Source of the DNA: Impatiens glandulifera
Taxonomy: Eukaryota > Streptophyta > Magnoliopsida > Ericales > Balsaminaceae
NCBI RefSeq assembly: GCF_907164915.1
Contig: NC_061862.1
Location: 33,233,522-33,297,521, forward strand
Reading direction: 5' to 3'
Length of the DNA: 64,000 nucleotides
Both the position numbers and the translations under genes were made by a program. The notes beneath the pieces are model-generated. The model saw only the letters and a list, made by a program, of their open reading frames with translations. It searched no databases and had not been told where the DNA came from. This document shows positions 32,199-43,849 of this stretch, one piece after another; position 1 is the first letter of the stretch, and every line of letters starts with the position of its first letter.

Positions 32199-33348
32199 GT
32201 ATTTTGTATTTTAATTTTGAATTAAAAAAATTAATTCGAAATTAAAATAGGTCTCAAACTTTTTCTTCCTTTCAATCGAGTCCCTGGATTTTCTTTTCCT
32301 TTTATTTTAATTTAAAACTTTCAAAAAAATAAAAATAAATAAACTTAGGTCCTGTTTGTTTCCCAATTTTAACAAACCATCTTAAAATGATGATTCTAAC
32401 ATTCAAACCACTTTTAAACTTCCCCAAATTTTCCCAAAAACTCCAAAATATTATTTTCTTCAAAAATAATTTTTCTCGGAATTTTTAGGGCCCGTTTGGA
32501 AAAATGTCTATCTTTGCAGTGTCATACTAGGGGTTCTATAACTCCGAAAATTCCAAACTTGATTCATGTGAGCTTTTGATAATATTTTTGACTATCATAT
32601 GAAATTTTTGGGATTTTGGGAATTATTTTTGAAAATGACTCATTTTAATGTGTTGTGTTCGGAGTTCTCTTTAACTCTGAAAATTTTAAACTGGGAAACA
32701 CTTGGGACCTTAAGTTAATCCACTCTCTTCACTCCTTTGAGCAAAAGAATAAAATTTTAGTCCTCCAATCGAATTGTTATTCTCCTAATCTATCCTCATT
32801 TGATTTTTTTCGGGAATTCTGATTCTCATTTTTCTTAGACAAGGTTGTTCTATGCCTTGCGATGCTCTTTGATGTCTTTCAATGCCTTTTAATACTTTTC
32901 AATGCCTTATCCTTGTCAAATACCCCATGAATAAGACTAGCCCCTGGCAAAATGATTAAGATTTTCTCACACAAGCAAAAGAGTTCTGAACTCAGAACGA
33001 AAACGTAACAATCTTTCAAACATCATATGGCCAATTACTTAGGAGTAGAGACTGTCTGTAAAGACAGGCGTATAGGATATAGCGTCGTAGGCCCTTTCCT
33101 AATACGTAACCAAACACCGGACTCTTAAAATAAATCTCTGATTTTTCTTTTCTTTAGTTTCTTTGGGAAGTAAACTAAAGTGGCGACTCTCAAGTCAATT
33201 AGATCGATGCATTTGCGAGTGTATTGATTTAAAACCTGTACGGGCCAATTCAATTCGGAAAAAAGGGAGCGTATGCCAACCAATTAAATAAAAAATGGGC
33301 ACACGCGCCAGAAAACGGAAGTGAACGAAAATGAACGCGTACAATGGT

Positions 33349-36300
33349 GCAAAGGAATTTCGTGATCTCTAATACGAAAATTTCTATATGAATTCATCTA
33401 ATGAGCGAGTTTTTGAACTATGTAAAGAGGAGGAAATTGGGGAGAGACAACGCAGTTGAGCGATTTGGTTGCGGAAAGGTGATACAAACACTAAGTATTT
33501 TCCTGGCATCTCTAAAGCACAAGCGAGAAATAACGATGTTAACTCGATATCCACTACTGGTGTTGTACATGAGAACGAACCAGGTATATCTAATAGTTTT
33601 ATTCAATTTTACAAAGATTTGTTTCATGAATCATTTCGGGTTAGACCAAAGTTGAATAACATCATTTTTGCATCTATAAATGCAAGTGATAAATGCATGT
33701 TGGATGTTCCTTTCTCTATCGAGGAGGTGGAGGCGGCAATAATGGATTGTGATAGTGATAAGTCCTTTGGAGTGACGGTTTTACCCTTGGTTTTTTTAAA
33801 AAGTCTTGGGAGTTCCTTAAGGCTAATATTATGGCGGCTATGAATCACTTCTATCGATTTTCATCTTTTGAGAAAAGTTGGAATTATACGTTGATTGTCC
33901 TAATTCGTAAGGCAGCCAGTACTATCGACGTGAAGAATTTCCGACCCATCGGTTTGGTTACATCATTTTATAAGATTATCTCGAAATATTTGGCAAATAG
34001 TGTGCGTGGAATTTTAGGTACGGTTATCTCTAACAATCAGATGGTTTTCATCAAAGGCCGTCAAATTTTCGTTGCGGCACTAATCGTCAATGAGTGTATT
34101 GATTCGGCTAACTCTGGAAGCGATAAATGTGCTTTTGTCAAACTCAATATAGAGAAAGTATATGATCATGTTAATTGGGAGTTCCTTTTTGATACTATGG
34201 GTACAATGGGTATGGGGGAGAAATGGATCGGATGGATTAGATTTTGCGTATCGACGGCGAAATTCTCTTATCGTGAATGGGAATTCTCATGGTTTCTTTA
34301 AGAGTTCAAGGGTTTAAAATAAGGGGACCCTTTGTCCCTTTCTTATTTATTATTGTCATGTAAGACCTTTCTAGAATGTTGTCATTTGCTAAGGATGCGA
34401 GTTTGTTTTGTGGGGTGAAGTGCGGTGCGAGACGTTCTCCGTTCTCTGTGTTTCATTTATTATTTGCAGATGACCCTTTTGCATGATTCAGGCTACTGAG
34501 AGAAATGTCAAGCACCTTTGTGATATTCTTTGGTTATTTGGAGCGTGTTCGGGACTATGTGTTAATTTGGGTAAGTCTGATATATTCTTCTCTAATTTTG
34601 TTATATAGTCATGATTCAATTCAGGTCCACTAACTTTTTCGTTTAGGAGAAAGACTAGATTGGCTTGTATTTTGGGATTTAAAATTGGAACTTTTCCGTC
34701 TATGTATCTTGGGCTCCCTCTAGGGGCTAAACCTAGCTCTAAAACTTCTTGGAACCCGATCATAAGTAAGATGGAGAGAAAGCTTTCCATATGAAAAAAT
34801 AAGATGATTTATAAGGGAGGTTGATTAGTTCTTATCAAGAGCGCTCTTTCTTTAATGTCAACTTATATGATGTCTCTATTTGTCATCCCTAATTTTGTGG
34901 TCGTGAAGATGGAGAGAATTATGTGTAATTCTTATGGGGATCGTCTAATTCTTTATTTTCTCATTTAGTGAGTTGGGATAAGGTTAAATTAATAAAAGAG
35001 TAGGGGGCTGGGAATCCGTGATCTTGTTTCCTTTAATAAAGCCTTATTATCCAAATGGTGTAGTAGATTTGCAATTGAGTAGGATAGTATTTGGGCTAAA
35101 TTGATTAAATGTAAATATGGTCAGGATAAGTCTAGTTGGTTCACCAAAAATTCTTATAGACTCATGGGTTGCAACATTTGTGGTGGTATTTATGCCATGT
35201 GGAAGGTTTATCTGGAGCATTTAATTTTTATTGTGGATGGTGAAAGTTCGATTAATTTTGGGGACGACACTTGGTGTGGTGGTATATGTTTGGCGAAGGT
35301 TTTCCCCTAGCTTGTTTTTATCTCTGTTTGTAGAGATTCATCGGTCAAGGATATGTTTGACATTCGATCTAGTGGTCTTGCTAATCCTGTTAGATATAGA
35401 AAAAGATTGAACAGTGAAAAAAGCATGTTTAATGATGGACTTTTGTTAATGGTTAGAAATAAAGGGTTAAACTCGTCTTCTCGAGATTCTATGCGATGGC
35501 GTGATCTAAATAACTTTCATGTAGGACCAGAGACGAATACAGCGTAGGCTGCCTGGGCTTAAGCCCACCCTAAGTTGATCCTATGTTATTTTTTTTATGT
35601 GAGAGATGGAAGAGAGATATTGAGAGTGTTTCACTTTGATTTTTTTTTTCTGAAATTTAATTATTATTTTATTTATTTACTCTCTTTTATTATTAAAAAT
35701 ATAGATTTTATATAATTTTTTGAAAATAATTTTATTCCAAATAGAAATTAAGAGTATTTTAATCCTTAATTAAGGACCAAACAAACAAAACTTATTTTTT
35801 AAATCTCTTATTAAATAGGTTCTTTTAGAAAAAAAAAACTCAAAAAATACCAACTCTTTGATTATTTTTGATTTTATTTATTTGGAGGGTTTGTTTGATA
35901 AGGTCATTTGAGTTTTTTTTAAGTATGTTTTATCTCTAAAAATTTGTTTACTCAATATTTAAATATAATTTTAAATAAATAATTAATTTTAAAATAATTA
36001 ACATTAAAACAGCAATTTACCCAATTCAAAATTTTAAAAATAATAATAGTAATTCATTTCACCTATATATTATTTATTTTTATTTTATTTTTTGAAGTGA
36101 ATCTAAATGTTTTTTTAAGCCCACCCTAACTCTACTTTCTATATCTGTCCCTGTGTGGGACATTAATACACTTTGTTTAATTAGGTTAGCCCGATTGATC
36201 TTTGTTGAGAAAATTTATGGGAGTCTAAGATGCCTACTAAGATATCCTTTTTTTGTTGGAGTGTTATTCACGGTAGAATTCTCACTGACAATAGATGTAT

Positions 36301-36570
36301 GAAAAAAGGCATGATTATTGTGAGTCGTATGTGTTATAAAAAGGTTGAGACAGCTTCTCAACTACTTTTACATTGTCATGTTGTTGCAAGTATATGGAGT
36401 CTTTTGTGGAATTTGACTAAAATACAATGGGTTATGCCGGAAATTGTTAATGGCTATTGGGAGGCATGGATTGGGGCGACTAAAATGCGAGACTTAGAAG
36501 ATTGGTCTCTATCCTATAACTTTCTGGTGGATTATCTGATTGGAAAGAAATCGGAGAACTTTTAACAGTA
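33349..36570 (+). pseudogene. LINE ORF2: reverse transcriptase and zf-RVT, frameshifted
   Basis: The piece at 33400-33843 gives W-L-R-K-G-D-T-N-T-K-Y-F and the linker before the reverse transcriptase (F-Y-K-D-L-F, then F-S-I-E-E-V-E-A-A-I). At 33831-34301 are F-R-P-I-G-L-V-T-S-F-Y-K-I-I-S-K and F-V-K-L-N-I-E-K-V-Y-D, the fingers/palm. The catalytic F-A-D-D is readable near 34458-34470. N-L-G-K-S-D-I-F-F and Y-L-G-L-P-L-G-A follow. W-F-T-K-N and the F-G-D-D-T-W segment are at about 35140-35275. The zf-RVT is at 36230-36565 (K-I-S-F-F-C-W, then C-Y-K-K-V-E-T-A-S-Q-L-L-L-H-C). The pieces are in different frames with stops. Confidence 0.85.
35520..36161. mobile_element. hAT-type MITE with 8-bp target-site duplication
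   Basis: The element (35528-36153, 626 bp) begins CAGAGACGAATACAG. Reverse-complemented from the right it begins CAGGGACAGATATAG; both continue to TGGGCTTAA. TGTAGGAC (35520-35527) and TGTGGGAC (36154-36161) flank it, an 8-bp duplication with one change, as expected for hAT transposition. The CAGGGACGGAT-like terminus is a common plant hAT MITE end. The inside is AT-rich with no coding frame. It lies in the LINE ORF2. Confidence 0.85.
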
Positions 36571-37557
36571 AAAGTAGGTCGTTAAGAATTATTTACAATG
36601 TCATTATCATGACGATGTCAGAGATTATATTTGAAAAACCAGTAGATTTGTGTGGAGATCTTATTATCTTTCTTGAAAATCTTCGAGACAATTAATTATT
36701 CTAATGTAATTAATTTGTACGTAATTTTTTTTAATGTCATGATTTTATCGTTGTGCTTAAACGATTTTTTATTAAATGATCATTTTCAAAAAAAACAAAA
36801 ATAAAAAATAAATATATTTTATGAATAAATTATTTATAAATAATTAAATAGAATTCTTTAATAAATAAATAAATAAAACTCTTTTATGAGCTAATTCTTT
36901 AATAAATAAATAAATAAAACTATTTTATAAATATATATTTTTAATAATTTTATAGAATTTTTTTATTCTTCATATTAACAAATAAAAAAATTCTTAAATG
37001 AAATAGACGAGTTTTACTTTGAACTCAATGTTTTGATGGCATAAAAATAAAATATAATATTCAAAGCCTGAATCTCTCAATACTAAGCACATACAAGACA
37101 AAACATGTGTTAAGAACATATTTTATAAAACTAACCAGATATGATATTCATGTTTCTACCTTAGACAAATGTCAGGCATCAGAAAAAAATAATATAAATA
37201 TAATGTAGATGTTGAATTTCGTTATTAAGAGGGCATCAAGTAAAACTAAATATACTTGTGTACAAAACATTTATTCATGAATATATTAATTAATTTGTTT
37301 TGGAAATCTTGGCAGATATAAGTTGAGGAATATAATAGGAAAAAAAAAGTGTTCTAAAATAATTATAACGTCTCCAAAGATGTCAACTACCCTACCCTGA
37401 TGGCCTTAGTGCATAGTAATTTCGTTTTTTTCTATTGGACATATAACTCCTAAATTTGTACAGTGATAATATGATCTACATCAATTTTAAACTAAGTGTC
37501 ATGTCTTTTGTTAATCTAAAAGAGGGAAAAGATAAAATATTTTTTTCATTTTAATAA

Positions 37558-37748
37558 TATAGAGGAGTGATAGAGAGAGGGAATTTGGTGAGGGAATTTG
37601 GTGAGAGAATGACTTGGCATTACCTTCATTTGTTGGAAATGTAAAAGTAGGAGGAAAGAGAGAAAAGAGAGAAATTATTTGATTTTTTTAGCGAATAAAA
37701 TTATGCCACATCATTCCTTTATCAAATTCCCTCACTTAATCATTTCTC

Positions 37749-37750
<2 letters not shown>
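37558..37750. mobile_element. Mutator-like MITE, copy 2
   Basis: The left arm reads GAGGAGTGATAGAGAGAGGG and GAATTTGGTGAGAGAATGA. The right arm is the reverse complement of GAGAAATGATTAAGTGAGGG and AATTTGATAAAGGAATGATG. The arms and the TGTGGCA-like inner motif match the family at 1274-1449. No coding capacity. Confidence 0.6.

Positions 37751-37828
<78 letters not shown>
37751..37828. repeat. (AT)n microsatellite, ~78 bp
   Basis: A nearly pure AT dinucleotide run directly next to the right end of the Mutator-like MITE. Confidence 0.95.
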
Positions 37829-37831
<3 letters not shown>

Positions 37832-39645
37832 TTAAATGGACTAACCCATTAAAACATAACTCAATAATGAGTATATACATTTTTTTTTTTTTTACATTTA
37901 CAAGTTAATTAGAGAAATTAGACCAAATCCAATAAATGTTGATTTACTTCTTAAATAAGAACATACTCATATTAAATATATTTATATTATATATATATAT
38001 ATATATATTAAAAATTATATATTAATAAAAATTTATAAAAACTAATATATATACATATTTACTTTAAAATATATAATTTGTAATTTAAATAATTTATTAA
38101 TGTTTAAAATTAAGTTAATAAAAATATATATAATATTAATTATTAAATAATATTATAAATATAAAAAAAAAATGACCGTATATAAATTGAATCAAACTTA
38201 CTTTGCGTTAATGATTAAATAAGCTTTGCGTTAACAATTAAATAAACTAAATATAAGCTGAATCAAAGTAACTCATAGTTTGAATTTGAAGTTACTACTT
38301 GGGAAACAAACATATGCAATATTCTCATTGAAGACTGGTGGGAGATGACTTAATATTTCTTTGATTGCACTCTTAAAGGATGTTATAACTTGTAGTTAGT
38401 TGGAAGAAAATGGAAATGATTATTTAAGCTTCAATATTATTTGGCTTGTGATTCAATCAAGACATGGACACACATAATAATTTCATTCATTTATCAATCA
38501 CATTTTAAATATTTTGTTTTAATTTATTTGTTTGATGATCACTTTGAGACCCATTTATAAAGTATGATTTAATTTTAAACTACCATGGCGATTTTATACA
38601 TTAAACCAATTTCCTAATTAATCTGTTTAATACTTTTTGATCCATTTATTTTATAGTTGTTGGCTCAATTTATTTAATTTGTATAAATGGGTGCTCCATT
38701 GATCAATGAAAATTTTAATAATTCTGTTAATTAAATGTAATAATTTCAAATAAACACATTTTTACTTTAATTAGTTGTTACCGTCAAATCCATATTTACC
38801 CACGGTTCTCTTGTCAATCCACTTGTATGATTGCCCTAAAATTTAGCCTAAGGTAATGACACAAAAATGATAATCCTACAAATTTCAATCAAAAGTTACC
38901 AGATGTAGGTTTTGGACTAATTTTTAGCCTATTATTTTGCAAATGACATATAATGACAAACTTTAAACATCGTATTTCTTTCACAAATAATTTTACATAT
39001 GTTAATAAATAATCACTTTAATGATATTTGAAATCTACATGATAATACAAAAAGAGAAAATTAAAAGTAAACTATATATATAAAAAGACTATTGGAGAAT
39101 GGTTTTCATAAGATTGATTTTTTTTCTTAGATCACGGTCTAAGGGGAATTGGAAATTGGAAATTGGGGTGAAAAAGAGAGGAAATTATATAAGTTTTTTA
39201 AAATTTATTTTAGATTATTTAAAATGGTAATTTTGAAAAAATAAAGTTTTTATTTATTAAAATTACTAATATATAATGATAAAAAAAATAAATAAATATA
39301 AAGTATTTTAAATTTAATTAACAAAGTAAGTGACATAACTAAATATAGATTGATAAAATAATGTCTTAATGAGATTTAAAAACAAACAAACATAAAACAA
39401 GCTAATTTAGAACTAGTTTGAGTAGATTTTTTTGATTTTTTCTAAAGAAAAATTACATAGTTATAATAATGAAATTAATTAATTTATTAACTAAAATATT
39501 TTTATATTACTTTTATTAAATTTAATTTTAAATATAAAAAAACATTTTAATAATTTATTTTAAAAAAATAAAATTTACTCTTTTTTATCAAACAAAATTG
39601 TCATACAAATCCCAAAAATAACCTGAAATCATATAAGCTCTAAGA

Positions 39646-40353
39646 CCATCTCCAACGGGCACCCATAATGCGTTTGGGGTGCCCTTTTTTTTCTCCAACC
39701 CAACTGAAAAAAAACTCAAAATGAGTTTTTGTACCCTCTCTCCTCCAACCAAACGCATATATGCGTTTGGACTGTACATACTGCATTTTGGGCATTTTAA
39801 AAAAATGGCCTTCAGGTTATATTTTTTTTATAACTTTTAATTTTTTTATATTTAAATTAATCCTTTAACTTATATTTTTTTTTTATTTTTAAGATAAAAA
39901 GTTAAATTGTTTTCTAAATATTAAATTAAATCATTAAATTTATTATATTTATTATATTTGAAATTTAATCTAATTTATTTTATATTTTATAATTTACTTT
40001 ATATTTTTAACTTATATTTTATAATTTTAGTTTTATAAATTATCTTATAATATGTTAACAATGTTTGTTTTAATATAATATGTTTATTTATTTAAATATA
40101 TTAGAATTATTTTGTTGTTTATGAATTATTGATATATAATTAATTTTATTAAATAAAAGTGAAAAGATTGGGGTTAAATATGTAAAATTGATAAATATGT
40201 AGATAATATTAATTAGGTTAAAAAGTTAGTGTGAGAAAGAAATATTCTAAGAATATTCTTTTAGTTTTGAGAATAGTTTTTGGGTTGGAGATAAATTATT
40301 GTTTGATGGGATGTTTACTGCATTTTGGGTTTGAGAATGGGATACCATGGTTA
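39646..40353. mobile_element. MITE-like element with 'CCATCTCCAAC' terminus
   Basis: The left end GACCATCTCCAACGGGCACC resembles the widespread plant MITE terminus. Near the right end GGGTTGGAGATAAATTATTG and TTTGGGTTTGAGAATGGGAT are rough inverted counterparts. A 22-bp palindrome lies inside at 39749-39770. The right boundary is uncertain, and no target-site duplication is clear. Confidence 0.4.
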
Positions 40354-41682
40354 AATTTATAAGCTTGTTTGATATGAGTTATTAGATTCAATTTAAACAA
40401 TTTTTATCACTTTAATATTAAATTATTTAATTAATTAAAATGTTAATATTTAATTATAAAAAAATATTTTAATAATTAAATTCAAATAATTCCAAATAAA
40501 GATTTCAAATTTATTAAAGTAAGCGTGCATTTCACTGGCACGTGTCTGCATAAGAAATGATAGCATCGAAAATTGGCGTCCCTAGGAAGTAATCAACGGT
40601 CCAGATCAGATTTTACAGTCAACACTGTGTGCAGTAAGAAAAAGAATCCTATATGTTTTATATCATTAAAAAAATCAACAATTACTTAGGGCTCGTTTGA
40701 TATTCGATTTTTTAAGTTCTTTTTTTTTCTTCAAAAACTCAACTATCTCATTTTTTTACATCAATCAAAACCAAATTACAAAAGAAAATCCTAAAAAATA
40801 AAAAAGAAAGATGGAAATTCAAGGAGACTCAAAACTAAAAATACAAAATCATATATCTAAAAATATAATTGACTAGACTAAAATCAATTTAAATCTCATT
40901 ACCCCCATGAAATTGTAAAGCTACACTTTTAGTTTTTGATATTTTCTTTTCCTTAATATTTTTTTTTTATAATCTTATCAAGTATTTATATTTGCTCCTC
41001 TATAAATTTTGGTAAAAGATTTTGTGAAACTTTGTAAAGAGATTTCTTGTTTATCTCTAATTGCCCATTTTAGTTTTAGTTATGCAGCTTTTTTTTTCAC
41101 TCACAAAACACCTAATATCCACTTGGAACAAGGGTTTTTAGAATTTATTGAAATTTATGTAGCAGCTCTATTCATACTGTATTATTTTCCATGAAAAAAC
41201 TTCAACTTTCAATTCTTTTATTACAATTTCACCATGTAATTACAATTTGTTTAGATACAAAAAATACAATATTCATAATAATGTAGTCACTTGGTGGTGA
41301 TGACCAAATCTATATATATATTATCTAGCCAGGTCAAATATATGTCACATAAGAAATATTCTACTAAAAAAGGAAAGAGATGTTATTCGTTTATTCCTTC
41401 AATGAAATGACAAAGCGAGCATCATCATCTATTCATAACACACTCATTAATGTCTTTATTCTACAACATGCTGCATGTCAAACAATAAATTTATCATGCA
41501 CCCACAAATGACTTTTTTTTAATGAATTTGGATATTACTTATAACATATATAAAAACCTAAATCAAGATGAAATATCGATTAATCATATAAGAAACTGAA
41601 ATATTCAACAATTAAAAATGTTTGGAGTCATAGTCACAAAAGTGTTATTAACTTGACTCATGAACACATATTCAGCTACATT

Positions 41683-41926
41683 TGGAGCTTGTTTGATTTT
41701 GGATTTTTTAGAATAAAAAAATTATTTCTATCACATTACTATATTCTAACTATTAAACAATTAAAATATCAAAATATTTTTATTAAATTTAAAATATAAA
41801 TATAAAACAACATTTTAGTAATTCATTTTACAAAAATCTCAAATAACATCATTTTTTTATCAAACAAGACTTTAAAAAAATTCATAAAAATACTAAACAA
41901 TCAAATATCAAACAAGCTATGTAAGA
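41683..41926. mobile_element. MITE with AGCTTGTTTGAT inverted ends
   Basis: Left AGCTTGTTTGATTTTGGATT is mirrored on the right by ATCAAACAAGCT. The ends are about 230 bp apart around an AT-rich centre with no frame. Target-site duplication not determined. Confidence 0.5.
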
Positions 41927-42502
41927 GTCCATTAAATTGTAATTTGTTGCCACCACAGTTTCTTTAAAAAAGAAAGAAAAAAGTGTATCTCCTTATTCCT
42001 TAATTGATTTAGAATTTTGGTTTCTTTCTTACGTTATCTAGTTTTTGAATCAAAAGTAAGGTTTAATATTGCTTAAGCTTGGTTTGGTCCCACAATTTAG
42101 AATATGTATTTATGAAGCCACGTACATTTGAACTGTCATAGCTTGCTTTTCACTTTCAGGCACACATGACACCCATTGGGACTTAATAGGCGGTTGATGT
42201 GAGAATGTTTGAAAAATTCCCATATTAATTAACAAATTAAGGTTAAGTTGCTTGTACTTACTTTATTCCGTATTGAAAACGCAAAATATGTTTGATTATT
42301 ATTTGGTGTGTTAGTTTATCATACAATTGGAATTGGTAGGTTATTAGGCAAACATTAAACACAAATATTGAATCAAACTAACCCTACATCAAACAAAACC
42401 AAAAAAAAAATTGAACCACTTGACCCCACTCTGAGATACGCCCCTTGATTTTTCCCACCCACAGAACAAATCTTCATACTCACCAAACCAACAACTTTAC
42501 TT

Positions 42503-42676
42503 AGAGCTTGTTTGATTTTGGATTTTTATTTTATTTTAGCAATATCTATATGTAGTCAATTTTAAGAAGCAAATAGGATATATATTTGCATTATTAGTTT
42601 ACAAAGATGGTTTGTTTGAACAGTGAATTATTTAAAACTAAAATCTAGCTAAAACAACCCACATCAAACAAGGCCT
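42503..42676. mobile_element. MITE with GAGCTTGTTTGAT inverted ends, upstream of the expansin
   Basis: Left GAGCTTGTTTGATTTTGGAT and right CATCAAACAAGGCCT are inverted relatives about 150 bp apart. It belongs to the same family as 41683-41926 and lies about 260 bp upstream of the expansin start codon, so it may overlap its promoter. Confidence 0.5.
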
Positions 42677-42937
42677 AGGGTTTCCTAAACTTTTTTATTT
42701 CGAATCTATGGACATGTCTGGTATCATCAGTTAGTTGTTGCCACCGTTACTAACCTTCCAAATCCATGGTCCCCATCTCTCTCTCCCCCTTTTTCAGAAA
42801 TTTAAAAATAAAGTTAACTCCTCAGTCTTCACTCCTCTGCCATGCACCCCGCTCTTCTATTTATTCTTATCTTCTTCTCCTTGCTTTTCATTCAAAACAA
42901 ACAATAATCCTCTTCTTTCTCTCACCTTTTCTCAAAA

Positions 42938-43849
42938 ATGGCATCTTTAGTGGTTTTCATTGTGGGTTTTCTTTCTTTACTCTCATTGGCTCATGGGTAC
43001 GGTGAAGGATGGGTCAATGCGCATGCTACCTTCTATGGAGGAGGCGATGCTTCAGGAACAATGGGTAAAAATCTTAATTTTGTTTCTAATCAAGGAGACC
43101 CTTTTATATTTTATACTCATTAACTGTTGTTTGTGAAGGTGGGGCCTGTGGATATGGGAATTTGTATAGCCAAGGGTATGGGACCAGCACGGCGGCTCTG
43201 AGCACTGCCCTGTTTAACGGTGGTCTGAGCTGCGGGGCTTGTTTTGAAATTAAATGTCAATCTGATCCCAAATGGTGCCTACCTGGATCTATAGTAGTGA
43301 CAGCCACTAATTTCTGCCCTCCAAATAATGCCTTACCTAACAATAACGGTGGTTGGTGCAATCCTCCCCTGCATCACTTTGATCTATCTGAGCCCATTTT
43401 TCAACATATTGCTCAGTATAAAGCTGGAATTGTGCCTGTTTCTTACAGAAGGTGAGTAACAGAATCATATATTTGAACAAATCAAGTTTCATTAGCAATG
43501 TTGGGAGTTCAATTCATTCTTGTCTTTTCATTCATTCACTAGGGTTTCTTGCATGAGAAATGGAGGAATGAGGTTTACAATCAATGGTCATTCCTATTTC
43601 AACCTCGTTTTGATAACAAACGTTGGCGGCGCCGGAGACGTGCAATCCGTTGAGATCAAGGGTTCAAGGACCGGATGGCAGGGGATGACTAGGAACTGGG
43701 GTCAAAATTGGCAAAGCAACAGTTATCTAAATGGACAGGACTTGTCGTTTAAGGTGACCACTAGTGACGGCCGCAGCTTGGTCTCTTATAATGTTGCACC
43801 GGCGGGTTGGTCCTTCGGCCAAACATTTACCGGCGTTCAGTTCCGCTGA
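42938..43849 (+). CDS. Alpha-expansin, three exons
   Basis: Exons 42938-43064, 43139-43451 and 43543-43849 join in frame to a 248-residue protein, the normal length. Both introns (GTAAAA…GAAG and GTGAGT…CTAG) fall at the positions usual for this family. Residues 1-20 form a signal peptide (ending S-L-A-H-G), so the protein is secreted to the cell wall. The GH45-like domain has the conserved cysteines (C46, C74, C77, C82, C89, C102, C116) and H-F-D at 122-124. The block [12 protein letters not shown] marks an alpha-expansin. The C-terminal part has the tryptophan-rich binding surface ([13 protein letters not shown]) and ends G-V-Q-F-R. Expansins loosen cellulose-hemicellulose contacts during growth without hydrolysis. 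Everything looks intact; the exact EXPA number cannot be decided. The ATG is chosen because it precedes the signal peptide directly. Confidence 0.95.

Larger units (their letters stand above)
28857..33348 (+). mobile_element. Giant LTR / solo-LTR-like element carrying clathrin cDNA, TSD ATGGT
   Basis: The element spans 28862-33343 (4,482 bp). It begins TGTAGACACCCCATTTTTAC, a familiar start of plant Ty3/gypsy LTRs, and ends CGCGTACA, giving TGTA…TACA ends. ATGGT flanks both sides (28857-28861 and 33344-33348). The outer flanks are the two halves of one LINE frame, confirming an insertion. No internal duplication of the ends is visible, and no gag or pol is present, so it looks like a single very long LTR (solo LTR) or a large-retrotransposon derivative. 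The right part contains AAACTAAAGTGGCGACTCTC, a motif I know from the ends of plant gypsy LTRs. A clathrin heavy chain cDNA segment sits in the middle. Confidence 0.8.
28735..36815 (+). mobile_element. Second L1-type LINE, 5'-truncated, split by two insertions
   Basis: LINE ORF2 similarity starts at about 28735 (F-I-K-L-K-N-L-R-K-M-L-K-S-W). It is cut at 28861 by an LTR insertion and resumes at 33349 (N-G-A-K-E-F-R-D-L on joining the two sides). It is cut again at 35527 by a hAT MITE and resumes at 36162 and on to the zf-RVT. The 3' end is marked by an A-rich tail at about 36786-36815. Everything is frameshifted. Confidence 0.8.
36816..42730. other. Long AT-rich intergenic region with several MITEs
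   Basis: No gene is supported in almost 6 kb. Recognisable pieces are a Mutator-like MITE (37558-37750), a long (AT)n (37751-37828), a MITE-like block starting GACCATCTCCAACGGGCACC at 39646, and GCTTGTTTGAT-type MITE ends at 41690/41925 and 42505/42660. The frames at 39588-39779 minus and 41009-41194 plus are low-complexity and have no family features. Confidence 0.5.

Noticed and set aside
37751..37828. (AT)n tract as a possible matrix-attachment or replication element
   Set aside because: Such tracts are frequent across the window and are explained by microsatellite growth next to AT-rich elements; nothing specific supports a function.
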